From Kribbella capetownensis (lineage in GTDB: Bacteria; Actinomycetota; Actinomycetes; Propionibacteriales; Kribbellaceae), in the NCBI RefSeq assembly GCF_004331485.1, contig NZ_SJKD01000001.1:62001-126000 (forward strand): 64,000 nucleotides of DNA, written 5' to 3'. This document shows, in pieces, positions 37,579 to 46,502 of this stretch. Under the pieces are notes generated by a model. The model was not told the DNA's origin. It did not search any database and saw only the letters and a list, made by a program, of their open reading frames with translations. The translations under genes and the position numbers were made by a program. How positions within the stretch are numbered: position 1 is the first letter of the stretch; each line of letters begins with the position of its first letter.

Positions 37579-38138
37579 TTCGTAGCCTCCGGCAACAGGT
37601 TGATCAGGCCCTTCACCGCCAGCTCGAACGGCTCCACGGAACCCGCCGCCCGGGCCAGCACATAACCACCCTGCAGTACGGCGGCGATGGTGGCGGCCGT
37701 CTGCTCGGGGTCCAGTGAGCCAGGGTACTCGCCGTTGCGCTTGCCCTCAGCAACAATCTCGGCGAGGCGGGCGCGCAGCCAGGTGAAGGTCTCGTCGATC
37801 GGCTGGCGCAACTCAGGGTCCGCCATCACGTCCGGGTCCGAGGTCAACCGCCCGATCCGGCATCCCCGCAGTACCTCACGATCCCGCTCGAGGTAGTCAG
37901 TGATCCGCTCGGTTGCCGTACCGCTGCCACTGAGCTGATCCTCGGCTGCCTCACGCAACTCGGCGCCCGAACGCTCGATCGCCGCGCGGGCCAACTGAGC
38001 CTTCCCGGTGAAGTGGTGATACATGCTCCCCTGCCCCGCATCAGCAGCCCGCTGAATCGCCTTGGGACTGGTCCCGACGTACCCCCGCTCCCACAACAAT
38101 TCCTGAGTACTACGAATCAACCGCTCCACCGTCTCCAC
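37575..38138 (-). CDS. TetR-family regulator
   Basis: 187-residue repressor. The N-terminal helix-turn-helix is VERLIRSTQELLWERGYVGTS, then KAIQRAADAGQGSMYHHFTGKAQLA; the rest is a helical ligand-binding domain. GTG at 38138 is chosen because the domain starts there and a dyad operator lies immediately upstream; the frame continues to 38321 without similarity. It is co-transcribed with the LLM oxidoreductase and probably represses both. Confidence 0.9.
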   Translation of the reverse strand: METVERLIRSTQELLWERGYVGTSPKAIQRAADAGQGSMYHHFTGKAQLARAAIERSGAELREAAEDQLSGSGTATERITDYLERDREVLRGCRIGRLTSDPDVMADPELRQPIDETFTWLRARLAEIVAEGKRNGEYPGSLDPEQTAATIAAVLQGGYVLARAAGSVEPFELAVKGLINLLPEATK

Positions 38139-38142
38139 CCCA

Positions 38143-38168
38143 CCAACTGTACTTCCAGGTACAGCTGG
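38143..38168. promoter_or_regulatory. TetR operator dyad
   Basis: CCAACTGTAC and GTACAGCTGG form a 9-of-10 inverted repeat with a 6-base centre, ending 5 bp upstream of the tetR start codon. The position and symmetry fit autorepression by the adjacent TetR protein. Confidence 0.75.
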
Positions 38169-38259
38169 TCTGAGAAACCCCACGCGTCCGCTACGCGATC
38201 TACTCCGTCGCGTGCTACGCAGCCGCTCCCACCCACCCGGGATTGCGCGCTGCCGCGCT

Positions 38260-38470
38260 TCACCGACTACAGCGTGGCGTCGCCAGCGCGGCGTCGCGTT
38301 CCTCGTCCAGGACGAGGTCATTCAGCACGCCGCGGCACATGATCGCCTCGAAGCTACCCAGGGCTCGACCGGGTCGGTGATCAACGCGTCGTAGGCATCG
38401 GCATGGAGGTCGTAGAAGGGTCGCTCCGTGGTGATCCTGGCCGATCGAGAAGTCACCGGAGCAGTGTGTC
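38260..38470 (-). pseudogene. Remnant of a SAM-dependent methyltransferase
   Basis: One frame reads RPFYDLHADAYDALITDPVEPWV, the typical N-terminus of a class I methyltransferase. The next frame reads SFEAIMCRGVLNDLVLDEERDAALA, a post-motif segment of the same family. The SAM-binding Gly-rich loop between them is deleted, the frames do not join, and the C-terminus is missing. The rest of 38169-38639 shows no other gene; 38470-38560 is relatively AT-rich and may carry the promoter of the glycosyltransferase pair. Confidence 0.65.
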
Positions 38471-38639
38471 ATCGATCGACCAGTAGGTCAGTCGTATTAA
38501 TGATTCTCGCCCATGAGCGCCGGGATCGGAGGGTTCACGAGTGCACTCTGCGTGACAGTGGTTCGCGGGGTGTGGTTTACGTGTTTCACACGCTGGTTGG
38601 ATGGTGGTGGGTTGGTGGGGACCGATAGTCTCGGGCGCC

Positions 38640-39701
38640 ATGAGCACCAGCGTCGCCATTGCGGTAATCACCTTCAGGCGACCCGCTCTGTTGCACGCGC
38701 TGCTGACCAGCCTGCAGGCCCAGGAAATTCCGGCGGAGTCCGATTACGGGATCCGGATCGTGGTGGTCGACAACGACGCGGACGGGTCGGCTGCTCGGGT
38801 GCTCGAGGAGTTCGGCGAGGGGACGCCGTACCCGATCGAATCGGTGGTTGAGCCGGAGCCGGGGATCCCCTTCGCCCGGGAGCGGTCGGTGGAGTTGTGC
38901 TGGAACGACGACGCGCTGATTTTCGTGGACGACGACGAGGTCGCGCCGCCGGGGTGGCTGGCGTCGCTCCTGCGCGCCTGGGAGGCCACTGGCGCCGACG
39001 TCGTCACCGGTCCGGTCAAGGGCAACCTCCCGGACGGCGCGCCGCCGTGGAACCACTACAGCGACGTACACGACTCGACGGGCCGGCATACGACCGGTGA
39101 GGAACTGCGCAAGGCGTACACGAACAACACCCTGGTCAGCCGGCGGGTCTACCACACGGTGACCCCCGGCTTCCATCCAGCGTTCCGCTACACCGGCTCC
39201 AGCGACCTGCACTTCTTCCTCCGCGTCCATCGTGCCGGCTTCCGCATCGTCTGGTGTGAGGAGGCGGTGATCTCCGAGGACGTGCCCGTCGGCCGGACCA
39301 CTCTGCGCTGGCTGGTACGCCGTGCGTTCCGGTCCGGCAGCGGCGACACGATCAGCAGGCTCCTGATCCGCCCGGGTGCGATCAGCTACGTGCTGGTGCT
39401 GGCCTATGCTTCAGCCCGGGTGATCTCGGCGATCGGGTTCGCCCTCGCCGGGCTGCTGCTCGGCCGGAAGACGCACCTGCTGAAGGCGGTCCGCCGGTTC
39501 TTCTCGGGCGTCGGCAGTCTCGCGGGCATAGTGGGGATCAACCATGACGAGTACCGGGAACGGCACGGCGCCGGGCGTGGGTCCGACGGTGGCGAGTCTG
39601 TGCCGGGCGATCTGGCAGATGGAGCGGGACCTGAGTCTGCTCGAGTGGCGGATCAAGGGCGCGCACCCGTGGCCGATCATCCGGATGCGCGTCTTCCATG
39701 A
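38640..39701 (+). CDS. Glycosyltransferase family 2 protein
   Basis: 353-residue GT-A fold transferase. The N-terminal nucleotide-sugar domain has VAIAVITFRRPALLHALLTSL, IVVVDNDADGSA and the metal-binding region LIFVDDDEVAPPGWL. About residues 238-290 contain hydrophobic segments (ISYVLVLAYASARVISAIGFALAGLLLG), anchoring it to the membrane. The last 55 or so residues are Gly/Asp/Arg-rich and lie in a region that also codes, in another frame, for the next protein, so the true functional end may be near 39540. Likely cell-surface glycan synthesis with its neighbour. Confidence 0.87.
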   Translation: MSTSVAIAVITFRRPALLHALLTSLQAQEIPAESDYGIRIVVVDNDADGSAARVLEEFGEGTPYPIESVVEPEPGIPFARERSVELCWNDDALIFVDDDEVAPPGWLASLLRAWEATGADVVTGPVKGNLPDGAPPWNHYSDVHDSTGRHTTGEELRKAYTNNTLVSRRVYHTVTPGFHPAFRYTGSSDLHFFLRVHRAGFRIVWCEEAVISEDVPVGRTTLRWLVRRAFRSGSGDTISRLLIRPGAISYVLVLAYASARVISAIGFALAGLLLGRKTHLLKAVRRFFSGVGSLAGIVGINHDEYRERHGAGRGSDGGESVPGDLADGAGPESARVADQGRAPVADHPDARLP

Positions 39702-40851
39702 GCTGACCCGTCGCAGCGGCATCCACGGAGCACCTCATCCGGTACGGCGGTCGTCGTACGACAAGGCCCGTCTCGTCGCGAAGCACATGACCGGACTGGT
39801 CACCCGTAGCCCGTTCGTCGGGCACTACGACTCGCTCGTCGTACCGCACCCGCGGAAACCGAACGGTGTCGAGATCTACACCGACGAACTGCGCGCCGCG
39901 CTCGGCCCGTCGGCGCTGATCCTGGACTCGGGCATCAACGGAACACCCCTGCCCGGCAGCCGGAACCTCGACTTCTTCACCTCCGCCGCGGGAGCACTGC
40001 ACGGGCGATCGGCCGACGACCGGGGCGTCACCGAAGCGCTCCGCGACCTGACAGGCATCTCAGTGCCAGTGAGCTCTCTCGTGGCCCGCGAGGTCCCCAA
40101 GCATCTCCGACTGCGAGCCCTCTACCGCACCTTGTTGCGGCGGCATCGGATCCAGACCGTGTACGTCGTGGTCGCGTACTTCCACCAGCACATCGTCGGC
40201 GCCGCGCGGGATCTCGGGATCCGGGTGGTCGAGTTGCAGCACGGCGCGATCAGCCCGTTCCATCTCGGCTACAGCTACCCCGGCCGGCCAGCGGTTGCCG
40301 ATCAGCCGGACGAGCTCTGGTGCTTCGGGTCGTACTGGACCACCGTCGCCGATCTGCCCGCCGGCATGAGGACTGAGGTCGTCGGAACGTCGTACCTGCC
40401 GCCGGCGACGGACAAGAACCCCAACCGGGTCGTGTTCCTGTCGCAGGGCACGGTCGGCGCGGAGCTGCTGCATGTGGCCGAGTCGGTCGTCAAGGAGCAC
40501 CCGGAGCTGGAGGTGCTGTTCCGGCCCCATCCCAGTGAGCATGCGTCGGACTACACCGTCCCGGCCGGCGTGCAGTTGTCGACCGGCGGCAGCACGTTGG
40601 ATCTGTTGGCCTCTGCGACGTACCAGGTGGGTGTGTCGACGACAGCGCTGTTCGAGGGGATGGCGCTCGGCTGCCGGACTGCCGTGGCCGACCTGCCGGG
40701 CCACGAGTACCTCGAGCCGGCCATCGCGCAGGGACACGCACTGCTCATGTCGCACCCCAGACAGCTCCTCAGCGCGCCGCTGTGCACGACTCCGGAGGTC
40801 TACTACGCCCCGAGCGACCTGCTACGGCTGACGGCCGATCAGAGCCAGTAG
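39544..40851 (+). CDS. Capsule/polysaccharide biosynthesis GT-B-like protein
   Basis: 435-residue protein resembling capsular polysaccharide synthesis and CDP-glycerol-phosphotransferase-like enzymes. Features are WRIKGAHPWPIIRMRVFHELTRR at the N-terminus, VVELQHGAISPFHLGYSYP, NRVVFLSQGTVG, LEVLFRPHPSE and the C-terminal nucleotide-binding side LLASATYQVGVSTTALFEGMALGC. No signal peptide; probably peripheral at the inner membrane. ATG at 39544 gives a 158-bp overlap with the GT2 gene; starts at 39589 and 39619 would still overlap. Overlaps the convergent TIGR03086 gene by 30 bp. Confidence 0.8.
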   Translation: MTSTGNGTAPGVGPTVASLCRAIWQMERDLSLLEWRIKGAHPWPIIRMRVFHELTRRSGIHGAPHPVRRSSYDKARLVAKHMTGLVTRSPFVGHYDSLVVPHPRKPNGVEIYTDELRAALGPSALILDSGINGTPLPGSRNLDFFTSAAGALHGRSADDRGVTEALRDLTGISVPVSSLVAREVPKHLRLRALYRTLLRRHRIQTVYVVVAYFHQHIVGAARDLGIRVVELQHGAISPFHLGYSYPGRPAVADQPDELWCFGSYWTTVADLPAGMRTEVVGTSYLPPATDKNPNRVVFLSQGTVGAELLHVAESVVKEHPELEVLFRPHPSEHASDYTVPAGVQLSTGGSTLDLLASATYQVGVSTTALFEGMALGCRTAVADLPGHEYLEPAIAQGHALLMSHPRQLLSAPLCTTPEVYYAPSDLLRLTADQSQ

Positions 40852-41391
40852 ACGGTCCTGGAGCGGCGCGTCGACGGAGACCTCGACCTCCGGGCCGAAC
40901 ACCTCGATCCCCTCCCCGAAGGCGCCCGGCGTACGGAACTGCTCCATCACCTCGGCCGGGATAGCCGCCGTACTGGCCCAGATCCGCTCCACGTCGACGG
41001 GATCCATGGTCTCGTCCTGACCGGTGGACCGGGCCAGGTCCCAGCCGTGCAGGACCAGGTCGTCGGAAACCACCTGGTCGACGTGCCGCTCGGCGGTCAT
41101 CCGGCCGCTCGGGGTGTCGGTCTCGGTGAGCGCGAGGACCGGGTCCTCCAGGACGTCCTCGACCGCCGCCCGCGCCTCCTGGAACGCCGTCAACGGGTCG
41201 TCGGACGGCTCGAGCTTGCGGGCGACCGGGATCAGCATCACCCCGTGCATCGTGACGATGTGGTCGACCACGTCCTTGGCCGTCCACAGCTCGCACGGCG
41301 ACGGGTTGTCCCACTGTTCCGGCCGTACCGCCGCGACCTTCCGCTCGAACGCCTCGGCGCGCCGCCGGTACCGCTCCGCGATCTCACCCAT
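40822..41391 (-). CDS. TIGR03086-family metal-binding protein (DinB/maleylpyruvate isomerase-like)
   Basis: 189-residue four-helix-bundle protein of the mycothiol-dependent isomerase/DinB superfamily. The metal-site candidates are H44 (VVDHIVTMHG) and H115 (DDLVLHGWDLARSTG), with the conserved PSPCELWTAKDVVDH block. Many members use mycothiol as a cofactor, in keeping with an actinobacterium. Its substrate is unknown. It converges on the polysaccharide gene. Confidence 0.85.
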   Translation of the reverse strand: MGEIAERYRRRAEAFERKVAAVRPEQWDNPSPCELWTAKDVVDHIVTMHGVMLIPVARKLEPSDDPLTAFQEARAAVEDVLEDPVLALTETDTPSGRMTAERHVDQVVSDDLVLHGWDLARSTGQDETMDPVDVERIWASTAAIPAEVMEQFRTPGAFGEGIEVFGPEVEVSVDAPLQDRLLALIGRQP

Positions 41392-41465
41392 CTCCGCATG
41401 GTGCCGTGCGGACCGGCCACGGGGAAGACCCGGTTCTGTCGGCGGCCGCTCCTAGGGTCATCGGC

Positions 41466-42419
41466 ATGCGGAGTGTGGAGCTGGGGCGGACGGGGTTGAT
41501 GGTGAGCAGGCTGGGGCTGGGGCTCGCCTCCATCGGCGGGATGTTCGCCGCGGTTCCGGAGTCGCAGGCGGTCGCGACCATCGACTGTGCCTGGGAGCTC
41601 GGCGTCCGGCTCTTCGACACCGCGCCTGTGTACGGGTACGGCGTCTCGGAGCAGCGGGCCGGACTTGCGCTCCGCGGACGGCCGCGGGACGACTTCGTGC
41701 TCTGCAGCAAGGTGGGCCGGCTGATCGAGCCCGGAGGCCCGGACATCCAGCCGATCTGGGCGGATCCACCGCCAGGTCTCGGTCCGCGACTGGACTATTC
41801 GTACGGCGCGGTGATGCGCTCGTTCGAGGCGAGTCTGGAGCGGATGGGGATCGACCGGATCGACGTCCTGCACATTCACGACCCGGACCTCGACTACCTG
41901 ACCGCGTCGACCGAGTCGGTGCGGGCGCTGGCCGAGCTACGTGGGCGTGGCACGATCCGCGCGATCTCGCTCGGGGTGAACCACGCGGACGTCGCAGCCC
42001 GGTTCCTCAGCGAGACGGGCGCGGACGGCGCAGACTGCATCCTGCTGGCCGGTCGGTACACACTGCTCGACCAGTCCGGCGCCAACGAACTGCTGCCGCT
42101 GTGCGAGAAGTACGGCGTGAGTGTGCTCGCGGCCGGCGTGTTCCAGGGCGGCGTACTGGCCGACACGGCGGACGGTGCACCACACGGGTACGCCCGAGTG
42201 CCACCTGCGTTGCTGGAGCGGATCGCACGGCTCCGGGACCTGTGCCGTGAGTACGACGTACCGCTGCTGGCCGCTGCGGTCCAGTTCCCGCTGACGCACC
42301 CCGCCGTGCCGGCGGTCGTGGTCGGGGCGCGGAGCCCGCGGGAGATCACGGAGGTCGCAGGGTGGATGGAGCATGAGATCCCGCCGGCGTTCTGGACGGC
42401 ACTAAGGTCTGCCGTATGA
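41466..42419 (+). CDS. Aldo/keto reductase
   Basis: NAD(P)H-dependent oxidoreductase with an (alpha/beta)8 barrel, 317 residues, closest in style to D-threo-aldose/L-fucose dehydrogenases. The catalytic tetrad is visible as D51 and Y56 (FDTAPVYGYG), K82 (LCSKVGR) and a histidine in LHIHDPD (about 136-138). ATG at 41466 begins the protein at the conserved MRSVELGRTGLMVSRLGLG; the longer frame from 41406 lacks similarity. Its stop overlaps the next gene (ATGA). Confidence 0.92.
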   Translation: MRSVELGRTGLMVSRLGLGLASIGGMFAAVPESQAVATIDCAWELGVRLFDTAPVYGYGVSEQRAGLALRGRPRDDFVLCSKVGRLIEPGGPDIQPIWADPPPGLGPRLDYSYGAVMRSFEASLERMGIDRIDVLHIHDPDLDYLTASTESVRALAELRGRGTIRAISLGVNHADVAARFLSETGADGADCILLAGRYTLLDQSGANELLPLCEKYGVSVLAAGVFQGGVLADTADGAPHGYARVPPALLERIARLRDLCREYDVPLLAAAVQFPLTHPAVPAVVVGARSPREITEVAGWMEHEIPPAFWTALRSAV

Positions 42420-42760
42420 GGTACATGCTGCTTCACAAGACCAACGACAACCTCGAGGCCGGGAACCCGCCGGACCCGGAGATGCTGGCCCGGGCGGACG
42501 CGGTTCTCGAGGAGATGCGCCAGGCCGGCGTACTGCTCGTCGCCGAGGGGCTGATGCCGAGCGCCCGCGGTGCCCGGGTGACGTTCCCTCGCCCCGGCGA
42601 GCCGCGCGTCATGGACGGGCCGTTCACCGAGACCAAGGAGCTCGTCGCCGGCGTCTCGATCATCCGCGTCGACTCCAAGCAGGAGGCGGTCCAGTGGGCC
42701 CTCCGCTTCGCCGAGGCCGACCCGAACACCCCGATCGACATCCTTGAACTAGCTGGCTAG
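42416..42760 (+). CDS. YCII/DGPF-domain protein
   Basis: 114-residue protein with the diagnostic DGPFTETKELVAGVSIIRV block of the YCII-related (DGPF) family. It is a ferredoxin-like small protein often encoded beside ECF sigma factors or small enzymes. Function unknown. Translationally coupled to the aldo/keto reductase through ATGA. Its stop is 45 bp before a strong hairpin. Confidence 0.88.
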   Translation: MRYMLLHKTNDNLEAGNPPDPEMLARADAVLEEMRQAGVLLVAEGLMPSARGARVTFPRPGEPRVMDGPFTETKELVAGVSIIRVDSKQEAVQWALRFAEADPNTPIDILELAG

Positions 42761-42804
42761 TTTCATGTGCAGGATCGGGTACGGCTTGTTCGTCGTGTCG
42801 TGCT

Positions 42805-42845
42805 TGCTCCTGGACCCTGCCCGCGGTACGCCGGGTCCAGGAGCA
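42805..42845. terminator. 13-bp perfect hairpin between convergent genes
   Basis: TGCTCCTGGACCC and GGGTCCAGGAGCA pair perfectly around a 15-base loop. It sits between the convergent YCII and monooxygenase-like genes, so it is probably a bidirectional terminator, although no clear T-run follows in either direction. Confidence 0.7.
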
Positions 42846-42879
42846 GCATCTCGACGTTCCCCTCGCACTGTCAGGTGGA

Positions 42880-43164
42880 TTACGCGAGCGTGCCTTCCTC
42901 GGCGGTGACCAGTGAGTCGATCGCGGCGAAGAAGCGGGCGATGCCGGGCAGGTTGCCGCCCTTGTCCCGCGACGCGGCGAAGTCCTCCGGGCTCGCCCAC
43001 TCGACGATGTCGAGCCACTCGTTGTCCGGGAGTTGCACGAGGCGCGCACCAAGGAACCCGGCGCGATCGGCCGTGAAGTCCGCCAGCATGTCCGCGCGGG
43101 CGGCGAGCAGTTCCTCGGTCTTCTCGGGCCGGACCCGGAAGCGAGTCAGCTCGACACTCGTCAT
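42880..43164 (-). CDS. Antibiotic-biosynthesis-monooxygenase-like (ABM/EthD-type) protein
   Basis: 94-residue alpha-beta barrel protein: VELTRFRVRPEKTEELLAARA, FLGARLVQLPDNEWLDIVEWASPEDFAA and a C-terminal helix. This arrangement matches small ABM-type dimeric ferredoxin-like enzymes or quinol-handling proteins. The ATG follows AAAGGA. It lies 12 bp downstream of the VWA gene stop on the same strand, so it may be a loose last member of that operon, though unrelated in function. Confidence 0.75.
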   Translation of the reverse strand: MTSVELTRFRVRPEKTEELLAARADMLADFTADRAGFLGARLVQLPDNEWLDIVEWASPEDFAASRDKGGNLPGIARFFAAIDSLVTAEEGTLA

Positions 43165-43176
43165 AAGGCGTTCCTT

Positions 43177-44325
43177 TCAGGACAGGTTGGTGGCAGCCCA
43201 CGTGGTGATGTCTTCGTGGCGGATGGCGGCGGCCATCAGGTCAGGGAAGCGGTCCGGAGTACAGGCGAAGGTCGGGATGCCGAGGGCGGTCTGCGCGGCC
43301 GCGTTCTCCGGGTCGTACGACGGCGTACCCGAGTCGGCCAACGCCAGCAGGGCAATCACCTGGACGCCAGACTCGGTCAGGGTGCGAGCGCGACGAAGCA
43401 TCTCCTCGCGTACGCCGCCCTCGTACAGATCCGAGATCAGCACCAGCACGGTCTCGGCCGGCTTGGTGACCAGCTCCTCGCAGTACGCGAGCGCACGGTT
43501 GATGTCGGTCCCGCCGCCGAGCTGAGTCCCGAACAGTACGTCGACCGGGTCCTCAAGCTGATCGGTCAGATCGACCACTGCAGTGTCGAAGACGACCAGA
43601 CTGGTCCGCAGCGTGCGGATCGACCCGAGCACCGCACCGAACAGCGACGCGTACACCACGGACTCCGCCATCGAGCCCGACTGGTCGATCGCCAGCACGA
43701 TGTCGCGCTGAACGCTGTGGTTGCGCCGCGCGTACCCGACCAGCCGGTCGGGCACGATCGTGCCGAGCGCCGGCGAGAAGTGCTTGAGGTTCGCGCGGAT
43801 GGTCCGGTCCCAGTCGATGTCCGAGTGCCGCGGCCGACCGGTCCGCCCGGCCCGGTCCAGCGCACCGGAAATCGCGGCCCGGGTCCGCTCGGCCAAGCGT
43901 GCCTCCAACTCGGCGACGACCCGCCCGACCACCTCGCGCGCAGTCTGCTTCGTCTCCTCCGGCATCACCTCGTTGAGCGCGAGCAACGTGCTGACCAGGT
44001 GCACGTCCGGCTCGACCGCACCGAGCAGCTCCGGCTCCATCAACATCCGGGTGATGCCGAGCCGCTCGACGGCGTCCCGCTGCATCACCTGTACGACGGT
44101 GCTCGGGAAGTACTGCCGGATGTCCCCCAGCCACCGCGCGACCCGCGGCGCCGACGAACCGAGCCCGGCCGACCGCCCGGGCCCCTGCTCGCCGGGCTCC
44201 GCGTCGTACAGCGCGGCGAGCGCCGCGTCGACGGACCGGTCCTGCGTGGACAGCGTCGTACCCGTCTCCTCCTCGGCGTCAGTGCCCAGCACGAGTCGCC
44301 AGCGGCGCATCCTTTCGTCGTTCAT
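43177..44325 (-). CDS. VWA-domain protein (MoxR-associated)
   Basis: 382-residue cytoplasmic protein. A helical N-terminal half precedes a von Willebrand A domain (about 205-382) with an intact MIDAS: DQSGS in DIVLAIDQSGSMAESVV, a threonine in GGGTDINRAL, and an aspartate in VLVLISDLYEGG. VWA proteins of this type work with MoxR AAA+ ATPases as metal-dependent assembly factors (family knowledge). It is the last of five overlapping genes; its start overlaps the DUF5682 stop (ATGA). Confidence 0.88.
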   Translation of the reverse strand: MNDERMRRWRLVLGTDAEEETGTTLSTQDRSVDAALAALYDAEPGEQGPGRSAGLGSSAPRVARWLGDIRQYFPSTVVQVMQRDAVERLGITRMLMEPELLGAVEPDVHLVSTLLALNEVMPEETKQTAREVVGRVVAELEARLAERTRAAISGALDRAGRTGRPRHSDIDWDRTIRANLKHFSPALGTIVPDRLVGYARRNHSVQRDIVLAIDQSGSMAESVVYASLFGAVLGSIRTLRTSLVVFDTAVVDLTDQLEDPVDVLFGTQLGGGTDINRALAYCEELVTKPAETVLVLISDLYEGGVREEMLRRARTLTESGVQVIALLALADSGTPSYDPENAAAQTALGIPTFACTPDRFPDLMAAAIRHEDITTWAATNLS

Positions 44326-46502
44326 GAAACCCCCAGCAGCTGCGCGACGACGGGCAGCACGGACGCGGCCAGCTCAGTGTCGAGATCGTTGTCGTCAGCA
44401 ACAACCAATGCGGCCGGGTCGGCGAGGGCGCGCGCCCGCGTCCCGATCGACCGCCGCTCCGGCGACGCGAACGTCCCGAACGTACGGCGAAGCAGCGGCA
44501 ACACCTCGACGAACGCGTCGTCCGGGATCTCGCCCAACCACGCGTCCACCAACGCCAGCAGCCGTTCGTCGTGCACCAGCAGCAGACCGCCACCCGCAAG
44601 GAACCCCTCGACATACCCGGCTGCACCGGCGGTCGGCGTACCTGGGGACAGCGCTCGCCCCAGCCGCAACGCGACCTCGTGATCCGGCAGCCGCGACGTG
44701 TCCAGCATCAGCCGGGTCAGCCGCCCACGGATCAGCGGCGGCACCGAGGTCCGGTCGCTCAACCCCTCCAGGGTGTTCAGCCACTCCGACCGCACGTCCT
44801 CGGCCAGCAAGGCAGTTGCGTCCTGCACGCCGTCGATCAACTCCTGCACGGCAGCAGCCGCATCGGGATCGAGACCATGAACGGTCCGCCCGAGACCGGC
44901 ACAGATCCGCGAGACCATCCGCCCGGCAACAGCACCCAGCCCGGCCGTGTCAGTCCCGCGTACGTCGCCGTACCGCGAAGAACGCGCCAGCGCAGGCAAC
45001 GCGGCCATCAGGTGACCGACATCGGCATCGGCCGCCGCCCGAGTGTCGACGCCGCGCAGCAGCTCGGGGAGCGCGTCCTCGAGGTCGGCCAACAGGGACT
45101 TCTCCAGGGCCGCGGTGACATCGGCCAACGTCGACGCGTCGCCCGCCACGCGCAGCATCACAGTGGTCGCGGCGCCGATCACCGTCGTACCGTGCGCACC
45201 CGCGGCGACCAACTCGACCTCGAGTCCGGGATCCCAGGTGAGCCGCCACATCTCGCGGAACGTACCCTGCGCGCGCCGCTCATCGATGGCCGGAACACCC
45301 CAGTGCACGCCGAGGATCCGCAAGCGGTGCAGCAATCGCGACTTGTCCAGGTCGTTCGGCTTCCGCAGGTCGAGCTCGATCACCCGCTCGGTCGCATCCC
45401 GCTTCATCCGCAACCGCCGCGCCTGTGCCGCAAGGTCCGCCGCCACCGGCGCCTGCGGAGTCTCCCCAGGCACCGACCCCAGCAACTCACCGACCACGGC
45501 TTCCCGGGTGACCAGATCAAGCAGTACGTCGTTCCCACCGCACAGCACCGCCCGTGTCCCCTCGGTGACCTCGCTCAACCCGGCCAGCGGACGTCCGCGC
45601 AAGGCCGCCAAGGTGTCAGCGAGCCGGACGGCCTCGATCACGTGAGCGCTGGAAACAGGCAGGTCCTCGTCCCGCAATACGCGAGCGACCTTCGACAGCC
45701 AGCGGGTGGTGATCTGGTCCGGCGCGGTGAACAAATGGTGGTACCAACCGGGTGACGTGATGCCGGCGCCGTACCCGCTCGCCGCCGACAGCCGGCCGTG
45801 CGTCCACGGCACCCAGGTGCACGCGACCTTCCGCTTCGGCAGGCCCTTCAGGATCCGCTGGTCATGAGTTGCTGGAGGCAACGGAATCTCCAGCGCGGGT
45901 ACGTGCCAGGCTCCGCAGACCACGGCGATCCGTTCGTACCCCTCGCGCAACGCCTTGCGCAGCACAGTCCGCATGTAAGCCTCGCGTTGCGCCTCCCGGC
46001 CGGTCGCCTCCTCGCCGTGCCGCAACTCGCGCATCGCGTCGGCGATCACCGTGAACGGCTCAGCCCCCTCGCGCCGGGACTCGATCACGTCGTCCCACCA
46101 GCGCTCGGGATCGTCGTACCCACCCGCATTCGCCAACGTGGCCAGCGGATCGATCGACATCGCCCGCCGCCCGTCACCACCGGATGACGCGAACTGCTGC
46201 GCGGCGGGCAGGTCGCAGAACCGCACCGGAACACCGGCATCCAACCCGTACTTGATCGCCTGCCACTCGGGACTGAACACGGCGAACGGCCAGAACGCCG
46301 CCCGGGTCGAGTCGTCGACCGCGTAGGCCAGCAGCGCGACCGGCGGCTCCATCTCCTCCGACGCGGCGAGCTCCACCACCTTGTCGGCCTCTGGCGGTCC
46401 CTCGATCAGCACCACGTCCGGCTGGAGCTCGCCGAGCGCGGTCGCCACCGCCCGAGCCGACCCCGGCCCGTGATGCCGAATCCCCAGCAGGTGAACGGTC
46501 AT
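44322..46502 (-). CDS. DUF5682-family protein
   Basis: 726-residue cytoplasmic protein of unknown function. The N-terminal part (VHLLGIRHHGPGSARAV, VVLIEGPPEADKVV, VAVVCGAWHVPAL) resembles the TraB/ChaN/erythromycin-esterase-like fold with GIRHH and AWHVPAL histidines that could bind metal. The remainder is helical with little recognisable. It sits between MoxR and VWA genes, overlapping both by four bases, so its product is probably a client or partner of that ATPase pair. I recall the DUF name from annotation practice and could not check it. Confidence 0.75.
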   Translation of the reverse strand: MTVHLLGIRHHGPGSARAVATALGELQPDVVLIEGPPEADKVVELAASEEMEPPVALLAYAVDDSTRAAFWPFAVFSPEWQAIKYGLDAGVPVRFCDLPAAQQFASSGGDGRRAMSIDPLATLANAGGYDDPERWWDDVIESRREGAEPFTVIADAMRELRHGEEATGREAQREAYMRTVLRKALREGYERIAVVCGAWHVPALEIPLPPATHDQRILKGLPKRKVACTWVPWTHGRLSAASGYGAGITSPGWYHHLFTAPDQITTRWLSKVARVLRDEDLPVSSAHVIEAVRLADTLAALRGRPLAGLSEVTEGTRAVLCGGNDVLLDLVTREAVVGELLGSVPGETPQAPVAADLAAQARRLRMKRDATERVIELDLRKPNDLDKSRLLHRLRILGVHWGVPAIDERRAQGTFREMWRLTWDPGLEVELVAAGAHGTTVIGAATTVMLRVAGDASTLADVTAALEKSLLADLEDALPELLRGVDTRAAADADVGHLMAALPALARSSRYGDVRGTDTAGLGAVAGRMVSRICAGLGRTVHGLDPDAAAAVQELIDGVQDATALLAEDVRSEWLNTLEGLSDRTSVPPLIRGRLTRLMLDTSRLPDHEVALRLGRALSPGTPTAGAAGYVEGFLAGGGLLLVHDERLLALVDAWLGEIPDDAFVEVLPLLRRTFGTFASPERRSIGTRARALADPAALVVADDNDLDTELAASVLPVVAQLLGVS

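Noticed and set aside
42761..42830. Minus-strand frame ending KHDTTNKPYPILHMKLAS, protein-like in composition
   Set aside because: Too short, no start signal, interrupted upstream by the hairpin; possibly a relic but not supportable.
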